NCBI GenBank assembly: GCA_903911145.1
Contig: CAIWCD010000024.1
Location: 1 to 64,000, forward strand
Direction: 5' to 3'
From: an uncultured delta proteobacterium
GTDB taxonomy: Bacteria > Myxococcota > Myxococcia > Myxococcales > 40CM-4-68-19
Length of the DNA stretch: 64,000 bases
The position numbers were made by a program, and so were the translations under genes. How positions within the stretch are numbered: position 1 is the stretch's first letter; each line of letters starts with the position of its first letter. A model generated the notes under the pieces. That model saw only the letters and a program-made list of their open reading frames with translations, did not search any database and was not told the DNA's origin. Shown in pieces: positions 51,982-61,430 of the stretch.

Positions 51982-53535
51982 CTACACGCTCGGCCATTGC
52001 GCGAGCTGCGGAAGTCTGCGGCGTCCGTCGTCGACGCGCCTCGCGGCATACGGGACGGCGCCGTTCTCCTTGAAGGCGCGCTTCCAGTCCGCAAAGCTGC
52101 CACCCGCGCGCCACGCTGCCTCGGCCGCGAGACCGCCTTCCGGGCCGCACTGCGCGAGCATGTACTCGACCCAGGCCCAGCGCGCAGACGTCGGCTTGAG
52201 CTCGGCGCGGCCTTTGAGCGCGCGGCGCAGATAGGAGAGCTTGCGCTCCACTTCAGCGACGCCGGCGAACGGCGCTCCATCCATCGGCGTGTTGCGCTTG
52301 GCGACGAACGGCGCGCAGCCGAACGAGAGGGGCAAGACGCGCGACAGCTCGCCCGCAAACTCGGCCAGCTCGTCGAGATCGGCGTCGAGTTCACCCGGCA
52401 CGCCGACCATCAAGTAGAGCTTGAAGCGCGTCATCCCCGCGGCCTTCGCGAGCTGCGCGGCACCGAGGATCTGCTGCGCGTTGGTCTTTCGATCGAGCGC
52501 GATGCGAAGCCGCTCACTCGCGCCGTCTGCGGCCGTGGTGATCGAGCGCGCGCCCGACTTCGCGAGGAGCGCGATCAGCTCGGGCTTGGCGACGAGCCTC
52601 TCTGCGCGCAGTGAGGAGATCGCGACTTCGCGTCCGCTGTCGACGAGTGTCCGCACCAGATCGACGATGCGCGGATGATCGGTGACTGCGGCGCCGACGA
52701 GTCCGATCTTGCGCGCGTGCTCGGGGATCAGCTCGAAGACGCGCTCCGGCTCGACCGTGCGCATCCCTCCGTTGGTCGTGCGACGCATCACGCAGTAGGT
52801 GCACCCGCGCGAGCAGCCGCGCTCCGGTTCAATGAGGAACATCGAGCGCAGCTCGGTGTGCGGCGTGATGATCTGCGAGCGCGCCGGCAGTCGATCATCT
52901 CCTGCTTTCGCCACCGCAGGCAGGACCGCGTCGGGCCCGAGCTCACCCAGCGCGGGCGCGAAGAAGCCGGGCCGACCATGCAGGCGCGCGAGAAGTTCAT
53001 GACGCGGCAGACGAGCCGCGATCGCATCCATGAGTTCGCGGATCAGATCTTCCGCCTCGCCCATCACGAGCAGATCCGCGAACGGCGCGAGCGGCGTCGG
53101 ATTCGAGAAGGTGAGCGGCCCGCCGCAGATGACGAGCGGGTGGCGCGCGTCGCGATCCTGCGCGTGCAGCGGAATATTCGAGAGGGAAAGCATCTCGAAC
53201 AGACCGGTGATCTCGAGTTCGTAGGCGACGCTGAAGGCGAGCGCGTCGAACGCGTCGATCGGCGTCTGCGTCTCGATCGTGTGCACGGGCAGGCGCTGCT
53301 CGCGGTGGGCCTCGATGGCCGCGGCGTCGTCGGGAAGAAATGCGCGCTCGGCCGTCGCGTGCGGGTGCTGGTGGATCTCGCGATAGATGGTCTGGAATCC
53401 GAGCGAACTCATCCCGGCCGCGTAGGGGCTCGGATAGCAGAGCGCGATGCGGACGGAGGCCTCTTTGCGAAGCGTGCCCACTTCATCGGCGAGGCGATCG
53501 CGCAGGGGCGCGAGCAGAGACCAGCGACTTTGCAT
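51982..53535 (-). CDS. Radical SAM protein with B12-binding-like N-terminus
   Basis: A 517-residue radical SAM enzyme. The 4Fe-4S motif C-x3-C-x2-C is Cys241, Cys245, Cys248 (RGCSRGCTYC). Residues 28-200 look like the vitamin-B12-binding-type domain that often precedes it (RIALCYPSPYAAGMSSLGFQTIY, LVICGGPLTFSNPTPL). The C-terminal part (GCAPFVAKRNTPMDGAPFAG) recalls the TRAM-less B12-rSAM family Rv2578c/YgiQ-like, though the substrate is unknown. It is upstream of the DHH gene in the same direction. Confidence 0.83.
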   Translation of the reverse strand: MQSRWSLLAPLRDRLADEVGTLRKEASVRIALCYPSPYAAGMSSLGFQTIYREIHQHPHATAERAFLPDDAAAIEAHREQRLPVHTIETQTPIDAFDALAFSVAYELEITGLFEMLSLSNIPLHAQDRDARHPLVICGGPLTFSNPTPLAPFADLLVMGEAEDLIRELMDAIAARLPRHELLARLHGRPGFFAPALGELGPDAVLPAVAKAGDDRLPARSQIITPHTELRSMFLIEPERGCSRGCTYCVMRRTTNGGMRTVEPERVFELIPEHARKIGLVGAAVTDHPRIVDLVRTLVDSGREVAISSLRAERLVAKPELIALLAKSGARSITTAADGASERLRIALDRKTNAQQILGAAQLAKAAGMTRFKLYLMVGVPGELDADLDELAEFAGELSRVLPLSFGCAPFVAKRNTPMDGAPFAGVAEVERKLSYLRRALKGRAELKPTSARWAWVEYMLAQCGPEGGLAAEAAWRAGGSFADWKRAFKENGAVPYAARRVDDGRRRLPQLAQWPSV

Positions 53536-53627
53536 TGGCGCCCGCGAGTAGCACAGGGCCGCGCCAGTGGCGAGCGGGCGCGCGCGAGATCTCGCTCGCA
53601 GCGGCCTGCGCGGAGTAGAACTCGCGC

Positions 53628-54671
53628 GTGCCCGTCTCTGTCGTCGCTCCTGTTCACGCCTCGCATCACGCGCTGTGCGCCTCTCTCTGCCTGCTCCTGC
53701 TCGCGATGCACTCTGGCTGCTCCGATGCGCGCGTGCGCCCGACCTTTCCCGTGGCGGCCGCGCAGCAGCCGGTGATCGCCGAGCAGGCGCTGCTCGGACT
53801 GTCTGACTCTGGGGACGCGCTCGCCGCGGAGCTGCTCTTCGCTGAGGGCAACGCGCACCTTTCTCTGCTCGTGCTCGATGCGGCGGGAGGCCCGTCGCGG
53901 ACGCTTTCTGTTGCGCCGGACGAGATCGCGCGTGCCGTCGCCGCGCAGATCGAGGCGCAGGGCTCGCGGCTGGCTCCGCTGCTCGGCACTCTCGTGGTGT
54001 CGCTCTGGCCCGCGCCAGTGGCGGCCGCGCGCGATTCGTACCCGTCGCTTCCGCCGAACCCGCCTGCCTCCGAGGGACTGCGCTGGACTCTGCGGGGTGT
54101 GGGCGCGCTCCCGCTCAACCTGCGGTTGTCTTCCACTGCTTCCGGCCCGGCCTCGCTGCTGCTGCTGCTCTCCGGATCTCCGGACGGCGTCTCCGATGGT
54201 GACGAAGCGCAGCTCGCCGAGCTGCCTCTCTCGGGCGCGCAGGTCGAACCGCAGCTCTGGATGCAGAGCGGGATTGCGTGGCTGCTCGCGGGTTCGGTGC
54301 GTGCGGGGCGCGGTCCGCTGCACCGGATGGTCGGTCTGCGGCGAGCCTCGCTCACGCGCGGCGAGGCGGTGCTGCACAACCAGCACGGCCTTGCCGATTA
54401 CGGGGCCGGTGAACTCACGTCTGCGAAGAGAGAGTTCGAGCGCGCGCTCGAGGCTGATCCGCGCTTCGTCGATGCGCTCTACAACGCCGCGTCGGTCGCG
54501 GCGCTCGAATCGCGCGCGGATGACGCCGTCGCGCTTCTGCGCCGCGCTGCCGAGGAGGATCGGCGCCGCGTGCAGGTGCTCGGACGCAACGACACCGATC
54601 TGCGTGGCTTGCGGCAGCGGCCCGACGTGCGTGAGATCCTCGGACTTGCACGCCTGCCGCCTGGCGAGTGA
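53628..54671 (+). CDS. Lipoprotein with TPR-like repeats
   Basis: A 347-residue protein from GTG 53628. The signal ALCASLCLLLLAMHSGC has the lipobox H-S-G-C. Two beta-rich segments follow, with LAAELLFAEGNAHLSLLVLDAAGG at about 65-88. Residues 245-300 form TPR-like helices (VLHNQHGLADYGAGELTSAKREFERALEADPRFVDALYNAA). It ends shortly before a DsbA-like gene (150-nt gap). The function is unknown; a scaffold role in the envelope is plausible. Confidence 0.65.
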   Translation: MPVSVVAPVHASHHALCASLCLLLLAMHSGCSDARVRPTFPVAAAQQPVIAEQALLGLSDSGDALAAELLFAEGNAHLSLLVLDAAGGPSRTLSVAPDEIARAVAAQIEAQGSRLAPLLGTLVVSLWPAPVAAARDSYPSLPPNPPASEGLRWTLRGVGALPLNLRLSSTASGPASLLLLLSGSPDGVSDGDEAQLAELPLSGAQVEPQLWMQSGIAWLLAGSVRAGRGPLHRMVGLRRASLTRGEAVLHNQHGLADYGAGELTSAKREFERALEADPRFVDALYNAASVAALESRADDAVALLRRAAEEDRRRVQVLGRNDTDLRGLRQRPDVREILGLARLPPGE

Positions 54672-54820
54672 CCGCTGCGCAGATCCGCGGGTCTGTCCTG
54701 CAACCCGCGCGCTCGTCCGCTTGCACCGCTCCCGCTCGTCAACTAGGGTCCGCCACCTCTTTCGACGGCCGTAACGCGCCCTGCTCCCCAACCCAAGCGC
54801 GGCGGCGAGACCAAAAAACG

Positions 54821-55750
54821 ATGGCCCTCTTCACCCGAATCCTTCCGCTCCAATCCGCTCTGCTCGCGGCGTTCGTGCTCTCGGGCGCTGCCTTTCGCGC
54901 TGGCGCAGCCGAGCCCAACGGCGGCGTGCGCCCGCTCTCGATGGACGAGGCAAAAAAGTTGATGCCCCGCGCCAACCTCGCGGGCCTCTCCGACGAGCAG
55001 CGCGGGATCCTCTTCGACGTCGCCGGCGACACCTTCGACTACGCCGGCTGCAACTCGACGCTCGCCGCCTGCCTGCGCGCGGACGTCAAGGACAAGCACG
55101 CGCCGCGCATGGCGCAGCTCGCCGCGCAGATGATCCAGATTGGCTACACCGACACGCAGGTGAAGTTCTTCCTCGACCAGTACTACGCGTCGTTCGCGAA
55201 GGATCACCGCAAGAAGCTGCGCGCGGACGACTGCCCGATCCTCGGCGAGGCGAAAGCGCCCGTCACGCTCGTCGAGTTCAGCGACTACCAGTGCCCGCAC
55301 TGCGCGCGTGCGGCCGCTCCGCTCCAGGAGTTCGTCGAGAAGATGAAGGGCAAGGTCAAGCTCTGCTCGAAATACTTCCCGCTGCCTGGCCATCCGCGCG
55401 CGATGCAGGCCGCCGGTGCTGCCGAGTACGCCCGCGCGAAGGGGAAGTTCTGGCAGATGCACGAACTGCTCTTCGCCGAGCAGGAGCATCTCGAGGACGC
55501 GGATCTCAAGGCCATTGCGCACAAGCTCGGCCTCGATGGCGACGAGATGCTCAAGCAGATCTATGCCGGCAAGTTCAACGAGCTGATCGAGCGGCACAAG
55601 AAGGAGGCGATCGACGCGAATGTGGCGTCGACGCCGTCGGTCTTCTTCGATGGCCGTTTGCTGACGTTGCCGGGGATGCAGTTTCTCGGGTTCAGCGCCG
55701 AAGACGAGGCCGAGTGGCAGCGCAACGGCGGCGCCTGGGACAAGGAGTGA
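54821..55750 (+). CDS. DsbA-like thioredoxin-fold exported protein
   Basis: A 309-residue protein with a signal peptide (cleavage near FRAGAAEP). Residues 40-135 form a helical region with two Cys (GCNSTLAAC). Residues 145-300 are a DsbA/DsbG-type thioredoxin fold with the active site C158-P-H-C161 and the cis-proline loop ASTPSVFF. It probably oxidises, isomerises or reduces disulfides in the periplasm. The next gene begins 2 nt after the stop and encodes a c-type cytochrome. That suggests redox or cytochrome-c maturation work for the whole operon, which is inference. Confidence 0.85.
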   Translation: MALFTRILPLQSALLAAFVLSGAAFRAGAAEPNGGVRPLSMDEAKKLMPRANLAGLSDEQRGILFDVAGDTFDYAGCNSTLAACLRADVKDKHAPRMAQLAAQMIQIGYTDTQVKFFLDQYYASFAKDHRKKLRADDCPILGEAKAPVTLVEFSDYQCPHCARAAAPLQEFVEKMKGKVKLCSKYFPLPGHPRAMQAAGAAEYARAKGKFWQMHELLFAEQEHLEDADLKAIAHKLGLDGDEMLKQIYAGKFNELIERHKKEAIDANVASTPSVFFDGRLLTLPGMQFLGFSAEDEAEWQRNGGAWDKE

Positions 55751-55752
55751 CG

Positions 55753-56955
55753 ATGCGCTCGATGGCTCTGCTCTTGACCGGAATCGCGCTGGCCTCTGCG
55801 GCGCGCGCGGATGATCCGGCCGCTCCTTCCCAGGCCGGTGCGCCGGTCTCCGCCGCCGTCGTCCCTGGCGGACCTGCTGGCGCGCCCGCAAATCCTGTTC
55901 GCGCGCCAGTGATGCCGACTGCTGCGCCAGCCTCGCCCGCGCCTGCGGCTGCAAAGTCCGCGACGCCTGCCAAGCCCGCCCCAACTGCGGCCACCGCGCC
56001 TGTTGTCGCCGCCAAGCCCGCTTCTGCTGCGGCCACCGCGCCTGCTGCGGCACCAGTGCCCGCTGCGACACCAGCGCCTGCACCGGCTGCGAGCGCGACT
56101 GCTCCCTCCGTGGCAACGCCCGCGACTCCTGCGGCGCCTGCTCCGGCAGCGACACCAGCTCCAGCTCCTGCGAAGCCCAAAGCGCCTCTCGCCGAAGCGG
56201 TGTTCCAGCTCAAGCAGGGCAACTATCGCGTGCGCGCGACAGTGCGTCCGGGCGAGCCGCAGCCAGGCCAACTCGTCGAGCTTCAGCTCGACATCACGCA
56301 GGCGCGCGACATCTCTGATCCGATGTACGGCGACGACGCCTCGGTCGAGAACGCGCAACTGGTGCTGACGTTCACCGGGCCGGGCGCGAAGGTTCGCAGC
56401 TCTGTCCGTCCGCTCTCGGATGCAGGCAGCTACGGCGTGCACTGGACGCCCGTGAACAAGGGGCTCTGGACGGCGACGCTCGCGCCGCTCGCGGGGAAGG
56501 GGCCGTCGCTCTCCTTCGAGATTGGCGTCGGTGTTCCCATGCCGGCCTCCGCGCAGGGACAGGAAGTGCAGGAGACGCGCTCTGTGGTTGGGTCGCGAAG
56601 CGCCCGGCCTGCGCAGCCGCTGACGCCGATGATGCGCCAGCTCTCGATGCGCTGGCTCAAGCTGCTCGAGAGCGGCACCGATGGTGCGCGCGAAGGTGAC
56701 GCGATCGGGGCGCTGCTGCGGACGATGCCGGGTCGGGTGCCGCAGGCGTTTGCGACCGACAGCGCAGAGTTCGACGAACTCGCCAAGAGTGCCGCAACTG
56801 CCGCCGAGGCCGCTGCCCACACGCCGTTCGCGGGCCGCGATGCCGCCATGCGCGCGGTCGAGCTGAACTCCTGCACTCGCTGCCACGTGAAGTTCCGCGA
56901 TGGCGTCGTCCAGGATATTTCGCACTGGCCGGAGGTGAAGCCGTGGGCTCGCTGA
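55753..56955 (+). CDS. Exported monohaem cytochrome with Ala/Pro linker
   Basis: A 400-residue protein with a signal peptide (MRSMALLLTGIALASAARA). Residues 25-145 are a very long Ala/Pro/Thr spacer (APAPAKPKAPLA-like). A beta-rich domain at about 150-245 (AVFQLKQGNYRVRATVRPGEPQPGQ, GVHWTPVNKGLWTATL) resembles FixH/YtkA-type or copper-chaperone folds. The C-terminal 130 residues are helical and include the haem motif C-T-R-C-H at about 374-378, cytochrome c'-like in layout. AAGGAG precedes the start. The next cytochrome gene overlaps its 3' end by 13 nt. Confidence 0.72.
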   Translation: MRSMALLLTGIALASAARADDPAAPSQAGAPVSAAVVPGGPAGAPANPVRAPVMPTAAPASPAPAAAKSATPAKPAPTAATAPVVAAKPASAAATAPAAAPVPAATPAPAPAASATAPSVATPATPAAPAPAATPAPAPAKPKAPLAEAVFQLKQGNYRVRATVRPGEPQPGQLVELQLDITQARDISDPMYGDDASVENAQLVLTFTGPGAKVRSSVRPLSDAGSYGVHWTPVNKGLWTATLAPLAGKGPSLSFEIGVGVPMPASAQGQEVQETRSVVGSRSARPAQPLTPMMRQLSMRWLKLLESGTDGAREGDAIGALLRTMPGRVPQAFATDSAEFDELAKSAATAAEAAAHTPFAGRDAAMRAVELNSCTRCHVKFRDGVVQDISHWPEVKPWAR

Positions 56956-57875
56956 TGCACAGCGCAGTTGAGTCGAAGCGTCTGCGGACCGCGCTGCTCG
57001 CGGGTTTGCTGCTGCTCGCGCCAGCGTCGCGCGCGGTCGAGCCGGCGCTGATTGGCGACAAGACGCACGGCGCGCAGCTCTGGCGCCTCGAGTGCGCGGG
57101 CTGCCACGGCGATGGCCACGGATTCGCCGAGCCCACGGCGATCGGTCGCGCGCTTGGTGCTCACCGCCTGCGCGATCCCGAGCTGCTCGAGGCGCGCAGC
57201 GATGACGATCTGATCGCGGTCATCCTCAAGGGTGGTCCGGGCGCGGGCAGCCCTGCGTTCAGCCACTACAACGCGCTCGATGCCGGCGACCTCATCGCGT
57301 GGCTGCGCGCCGGACTCCCTTCGCTGCAGGAGGTCTTTCCCGACGCCGCCGCCTTCACCGACAAGCGCTACACGCTCAGCGGCCCCGCGCTCACCCGCGC
57401 CGAAAATCTCGCGGGCGGCGAGCTCTCCGCAGAGGAGCACGAGCTGGCGGTCTTCATGGTCTACGGAAACGAGCGTCCACCGATGGGCGCGCGTCTCATC
57501 GCGCAGGATCCCGTTTCGCTCGACGCGCTCTCTCCGAAGGATCGCAAAGGCTTCGTTGTCTTCGGCGCGCTCAAGGATGCGCACGGTGAGCTGCAGCCGC
57601 TCGCGATGGGCCTCGCCAACGACTTCTCTGTGCTCAAGCTGGTGCCCGCGCCCGGTCTCGATCTCTCCAAGGTCGCACCGGCTGTTGTCGGCAAGGGCGG
57701 ACGCGAGCCGGGCAAGCGCAAGGAGTTCATCTCCAAGGCCGCTCCTGCGCAGGCCGCAGCGCTGACGCGTCTCTATGCACGCGCCGTCGAGGCCATCGCG
57801 ATCGCGTCGAAAGAGGAGTCGGATCGGCACCTCTTCGACCAGCCCGATTCGTCTGCGAAGAGCGGCGCGCACTAG
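56943..57875 (+). CDS. Exported cytochrome c
   Basis: A 310-residue protein. GTG 56943 is favoured because GGAGG stands 7 nt upstream; ATG 56955, overlapping the previous stop, is the alternative. The signal (ALLAGLLLLAPASRA) is followed by one class I cytochrome c domain with C51-A-G-C-H55, then a region ending MVYGNERPPMGARL, whose Met may be the sixth haem ligand. The last 130 residues are helical and lack a second haem motif. It is the third gene of the DsbA-cytochrome operon. Its partner in electron transfer is not visible. Confidence 0.8.
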   Translation: MGSLMHSAVESKRLRTALLAGLLLLAPASRAVEPALIGDKTHGAQLWRLECAGCHGDGHGFAEPTAIGRALGAHRLRDPELLEARSDDDLIAVILKGGPGAGSPAFSHYNALDAGDLIAWLRAGLPSLQEVFPDAAAFTDKRYTLSGPALTRAENLAGGELSAEEHELAVFMVYGNERPPMGARLIAQDPVSLDALSPKDRKGFVVFGALKDAHGELQPLAMGLANDFSVLKLVPAPGLDLSKVAPAVVGKGGREPGKRKEFISKAAPAQAAALTRLYARAVEAIAIASKEESDRHLFDQPDSSAKSGAH

Positions 57876-57923
57876 ACGCTCGCCCGCGCGCCGGCTGGTC
57901 TCGCGTCGCGAGTTCCTCATTTT

Positions 57924-57959
57924 TGACCGGCCGGTCAGTTATTTCTGACCCGCCGGTCA
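57924..57959. promoter_or_regulatory. Two TetR/NemR-type operators, 22-bp spacing
   Basis: TGACCGGCCGGTCA (57924-57937, perfect palindrome) and TGACCCGCCGGTCA (57946-57959, one mismatch) lie 22 bp apart in the gap between the cytochrome gene and truD. They resemble the ACCGGNCGGT-like core bound by NemR/AcrR-type TetR repressors. No TetR gene is in the window. They could control truD or a unit that reads from here. Confidence 0.55.
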
Positions 57960-58013
57960 TTTATTCTCGCCCGTGAGAGTTTCTCTCGCGCGCAGATTCG
58001 AGATCGCCTGTCC

Positions 58014-59129
58014 ATGGCCGACCCGCTCGCTCCCCGAACGCTGCCGCTGCTCACGCCCGATCTTCCCGGCACGGGGGGCATCGTCCGGCTGAGCGAGGAG
58101 GACTTCCGCGTCGAGGAGCTGCCGCTCTATCCCGCGAGCGGGCAGGGCGATCACCTCTATGTGACGATCGAGAAGGTCGGGCGCACCACGCACGAGGTCG
58201 GGGAAGAGCTGGCCGCGGCTCTCGCGCTCAAGCCGCGCGACGTCGGGGTCGCGGGTCTCAAGGACAAGCGGGCGGTCACGGTGCAGCGCATGAGCGTGCC
58301 GCTGCCCGCGGGGAGCGCAGGCCCGGCCGCAGTGGAGAAGGCATCAGCGTTTCTCGAACGTGCGCTTGCCTGCGCTGGGCGCGGCTGGCGCGTGATTTCG
58401 GCTGAGCGGCACGGCAACAAACTGCGCACCGGACATCTCGCGGGGAATCGCTTCATCGTCGTGCTTCGCAGCTGTAGCCCGGATGCCGGACAGAGAGCGC
58501 GCGCGGTGCTCGAGCGGCTCGCGGGCACGGGTCTGATGAACCTCTTCGGACATCAACGATTCGGCCAGCGTGGCGACAATGCCGCTCTGGGCGCGGCCAT
58601 TCTGCGTCGCGCGCCCGAGGCAGCACGGGCCTCGCGCGACCGCTTCCTGCGCCGCTTTGCGCTCTCAGCGCTGCAGGCCGAACTGTTCAATCGCTGCCTC
58701 TCGGCGCGCGTGCGCGACGGACTGTTCGGCCGCGCCATCCTCGGCGACGTGATGAAGAAGCGAACGGGCGGACTCTTTCTCTGCACCGATCCCGAGGCCG
58801 ACACCGCGCGCGTCGCGCGAGCAGAGATCGATCCCGCAGGTCCGCTTCCCGGACACGATTTCTTCTCCGCGGCAGACGAGGCGCTCGCGCGCGAGGCGGC
58901 AGTTCTCCTCGAGGCGGGCATCGATCCTTTGAGCTTCGCGGTTGGTGGCGGCGAGATGGAAGGTGCGCGCCGGCCGTATCGGATTCCGCTCGGCGAGGTC
59001 GCGCTCGAGGAGCTTGCGGATCAGGCGCTGCGGCTGTCGTTCTCTCTGCCGCCGGGAAGCTTCGCGCACGCACTGCTGCGAGAGGTGTCCAAGCTTGGCG
59101 CCGACCTCGACGCGCTGCCGGAAACGTAG
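58014..59129 (+). CDS. truD: tRNA pseudouridine(13) synthase TruD
   Basis: A 371-residue TruD family enzyme. GGIVRLSEEDFRVEELPLY (21-39), the catalytic block VGVAGLKDKRAVT with Asp84, NLFGHQRFGQRGDN, and the HGNKLRTGHLAGNRF stretch are all present. It makes pseudouridine at position 13 of tRNA-Glu and possibly others. The length is normal. It is preceded by two TetR-type operators, an unusual neighbour for a housekeeping tRNA-modification gene. Confidence 0.92.
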   Translation: MADPLAPRTLPLLTPDLPGTGGIVRLSEEDFRVEELPLYPASGQGDHLYVTIEKVGRTTHEVGEELAAALALKPRDVGVAGLKDKRAVTVQRMSVPLPAGSAGPAAVEKASAFLERALACAGRGWRVISAERHGNKLRTGHLAGNRFIVVLRSCSPDAGQRARAVLERLAGTGLMNLFGHQRFGQRGDNAALGAAILRRAPEAARASRDRFLRRFALSALQAELFNRCLSARVRDGLFGRAILGDVMKKRTGGLFLCTDPEADTARVARAEIDPAGPLPGHDFFSAADEALAREAAVLLEAGIDPLSFAVGGGEMEGARRPYRIPLGEVALEELADQALRLSFSLPPGSFAHALLREVSKLGADLDALPET

Positions 59130-59204
59130 CCGCGCACCGAAGGAAGCGTCGCACAGGACGCGCGAAAGATTGACCGTCCCTGCCTCGTAGGTTAGCTCCA
59201 ATCC

Positions 59205-61424
59205 ATGATCCGGATTCGCGTGTGGCTATTGATTGCGCTGGTTGCTGCTGCCCTCGGCCTCAACTTCGGCCGCCTCTCGCCGCGCATCGCGCAGAGCGCT
59301 GAAGACTCCATTCGCGCACGCCTCGCCTCGTCGACCAATGCGCTGCACGCCCAGCTCGAGCTGCGCGATGTGCAGCTATCGCCGCGGCAGGCGACGATGA
59401 GTTCCGAACTCGTCGAGGCGCTGCGGCCTCCCGCGGACCCGACGCTGCCGGTCCCCAAGCCCGACGAGAAAGCGCTGCGGGCCGCTGCTGCCGCGATGCA
59501 GCCGCGCGAGCCGGATCTGCTCATCGTCGCGACCGGAGATGGCGCGGTCTACTCGCGTCGAGGCAAGGCGGCGACGCAGCTCGACGACGTCAAGGATCTC
59601 CCGCTCGTCAAGAGCACGCTCGACGGCCAGCAGGGTGCGCCCGCGTTCGCGATGTTCGAAGGCGGGCTCTACCGCGTCCAGTCCGCGCGCATCCCCGGCA
59701 GCGTCGGCGTGGTGGTCGTGGGCCTGCTCGTCGACGATCGCCTCGCGACACAGCTGCGCGCCGCCACCGATGTCGACGTGACCTTCTTCCGCGAGGGCGC
59801 GATCGCCGCGAGCTCGCTCCCCGACGACGCGCGCGCTCCTCTCTCGGCGTGGGCGAAGGCGCCAGGCCTCGGGTACGGGACAATCCAGCTGCGTCTGCCT
59901 CTCGTGGGAAGTGCGCTCGATGGCAAGCTCCCGCGCGGTGCTGCGCGCTATGCGGTTCGCGCCGCGCGCGCTCCTCTCGAGAGCGGTGTGATGGCGGCGC
60001 TGACTCTCTCCTCGCGCTCGTACCTCGGTTGGCTCGGCCGCTACCAGGCCTTCTACATCCTTGGTGTCGCCCTCTTTCTCCTCTTCGGCGTGGTCTGCGC
60101 GCTCTGGCCGAGCCGCAAGGTGAAGGCTCCGGCGATCTCCGCCGCGCCGGCAATTTCCGATCGCGTCTCCGCTGCTGCATCGCGCGCGGCCGCCACCATC
60201 GCGGGCGCCAACGATGCCGGGCCCAAGCCGAGCCTGCCGAGCGAAGTTCCCTGGACCGAAGGAAGCGCTGGTTCCGTGTCGCGTCCGCCAGTGGGCCCCC
60301 GCGCCGAGCCCGTGGAGCTGCACGCGGCGCCGATGCCGCACGATCACCACGAGGAGTCGGCGACAGACCTCGTCGAGAAGCCAGCGCCCTCGCCAGAGTC
60401 GCTTCCGTTCCCGATCGCCAGCGAGGAGGAACTGCACGAGGCGTCGCTGCCGCACGTTCCCCCGGTTGCGCCCCTCGCCGCGGATCTCGATCCCTTCGCA
60501 TTCGAGGCTCCGGCGCCCGCCATTCCCTCTCTCCCTGCGGAGTTCGAGGCTGCGGCCGCCGCGCAGCTTCCCGAACTCGAGCCACTTCCCGAGGAGGTTC
60601 CCGCGCCGATCGAGACGCCAATCGCGCCCGCTGCGGTTGTGCCGGAGTTCGTGGCTGCGCCTGCGCACGACGAGCCGCACGCTGAGCCGGAGTCGACTCC
60701 GCCTGCTGCGCCGCACATGGATGATCTCGCGCAGACGGGAGAGCTTGGGCAGACTGCGGAGCACGTGCACGCCGAGCAGGCGCCTGCGTCTCCCGCAGAG
60801 TTCAGTTTCGCCAGCATGCTCGATCAGGCGGGGCCTGAGCAGCACGAGCACGCGCAGGCTGTCGACGAGGCGCCCGCGAACCATGACGAGATGCCGAGCC
60901 TCGGCGAGCCTGCCGCGTCGAACGATGATCAGCAGCACACGCACGCGGCGAGTGACGAGCCGACGCGCGTCGAGGCCGTGAGCGCGGCGCTCCTCGACAA
61001 GCTGCGCGAGCGGGACGAGAACGAGCCGCCTGCGCAGTCGCCGGTCGAAGCAGAGGAAGAGACCTCGCCCGCAGCGGCCGAGACGGTGCCCGCCGAGACT
61101 GGCGAAGCCGCGCCGGAAGCGCCCCATGCGCAGGAGGGCGAGGCTCCGCCGGAAGCTCCGGCTGCCGACTCCGAGGTTGCTGAAGCGGAGGTCGCGTACG
61201 CCGAGGATCCGGACGAGGCCCATTTCCTCGAGACGTACCAACAGTTCATCGAGATGCGCAGCCAGACAGGCGAGCCCGCCGATCGCGTCAGCTACGAGAA
61301 GTTCACCGCCAAGCTGCGTCGTAACCGCGACGAGCTGCTCGCCAAGCACGGCGCGCGCGGCGTGCGTTTCAGCGTCTACATCAAGGACGGACGCGCAGCG
61401 ATCAAGGCATCCGCCCTTCGGTAG
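59205..61424 (+). CDS. MXAN_5187-like sensor/scaffold membrane protein
   Basis: A 739-residue membrane protein. A first TM (WLLIALVAAALGLNFG) is followed by a periplasmic cache-like sensor domain at about 30-275 (LLIVATGDGAVYSR, GLYRVQSARIPGSVGVVVVGLLVDD) and a second TM at about 283-305 (FYILGVALFLLFGVVCALW). Next comes a very long acidic Pro/Ala/Glu-rich stretch (315-660). The C-terminal 70 residues form a compact helical domain (HFLETYQQFIEMRSQTGE, AKLRRNRDELLAKHGARGVRF). That domain is the one I know as the MXAN_5187 C-terminal domain, common in Myxococcota. Input signal and output partner are unknown. Confidence 0.7.
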   Translation: MIRIRVWLLIALVAAALGLNFGRLSPRIAQSAEDSIRARLASSTNALHAQLELRDVQLSPRQATMSSELVEALRPPADPTLPVPKPDEKALRAAAAAMQPREPDLLIVATGDGAVYSRRGKAATQLDDVKDLPLVKSTLDGQQGAPAFAMFEGGLYRVQSARIPGSVGVVVVGLLVDDRLATQLRAATDVDVTFFREGAIAASSLPDDARAPLSAWAKAPGLGYGTIQLRLPLVGSALDGKLPRGAARYAVRAARAPLESGVMAALTLSSRSYLGWLGRYQAFYILGVALFLLFGVVCALWPSRKVKAPAISAAPAISDRVSAAASRAAATIAGANDAGPKPSLPSEVPWTEGSAGSVSRPPVGPRAEPVELHAAPMPHDHHEESATDLVEKPAPSPESLPFPIASEEELHEASLPHVPPVAPLAADLDPFAFEAPAPAIPSLPAEFEAAAAAQLPELEPLPEEVPAPIETPIAPAAVVPEFVAAPAHDEPHAEPESTPPAAPHMDDLAQTGELGQTAEHVHAEQAPASPAEFSFASMLDQAGPEQHEHAQAVDEAPANHDEMPSLGEPAASNDDQQHTHAASDEPTRVEAVSAALLDKLRERDENEPPAQSPVEAEEETSPAAAETVPAETGEAAPEAPHAQEGEAPPEAPAADSEVAEAEVAYAEDPDEAHFLETYQQFIEMRSQTGEPADRVSYEKFTAKLRRNRDELLAKHGARGVRFSVYIKDGRAAIKASALR

Positions 61425-61430
61425 CGGGGC

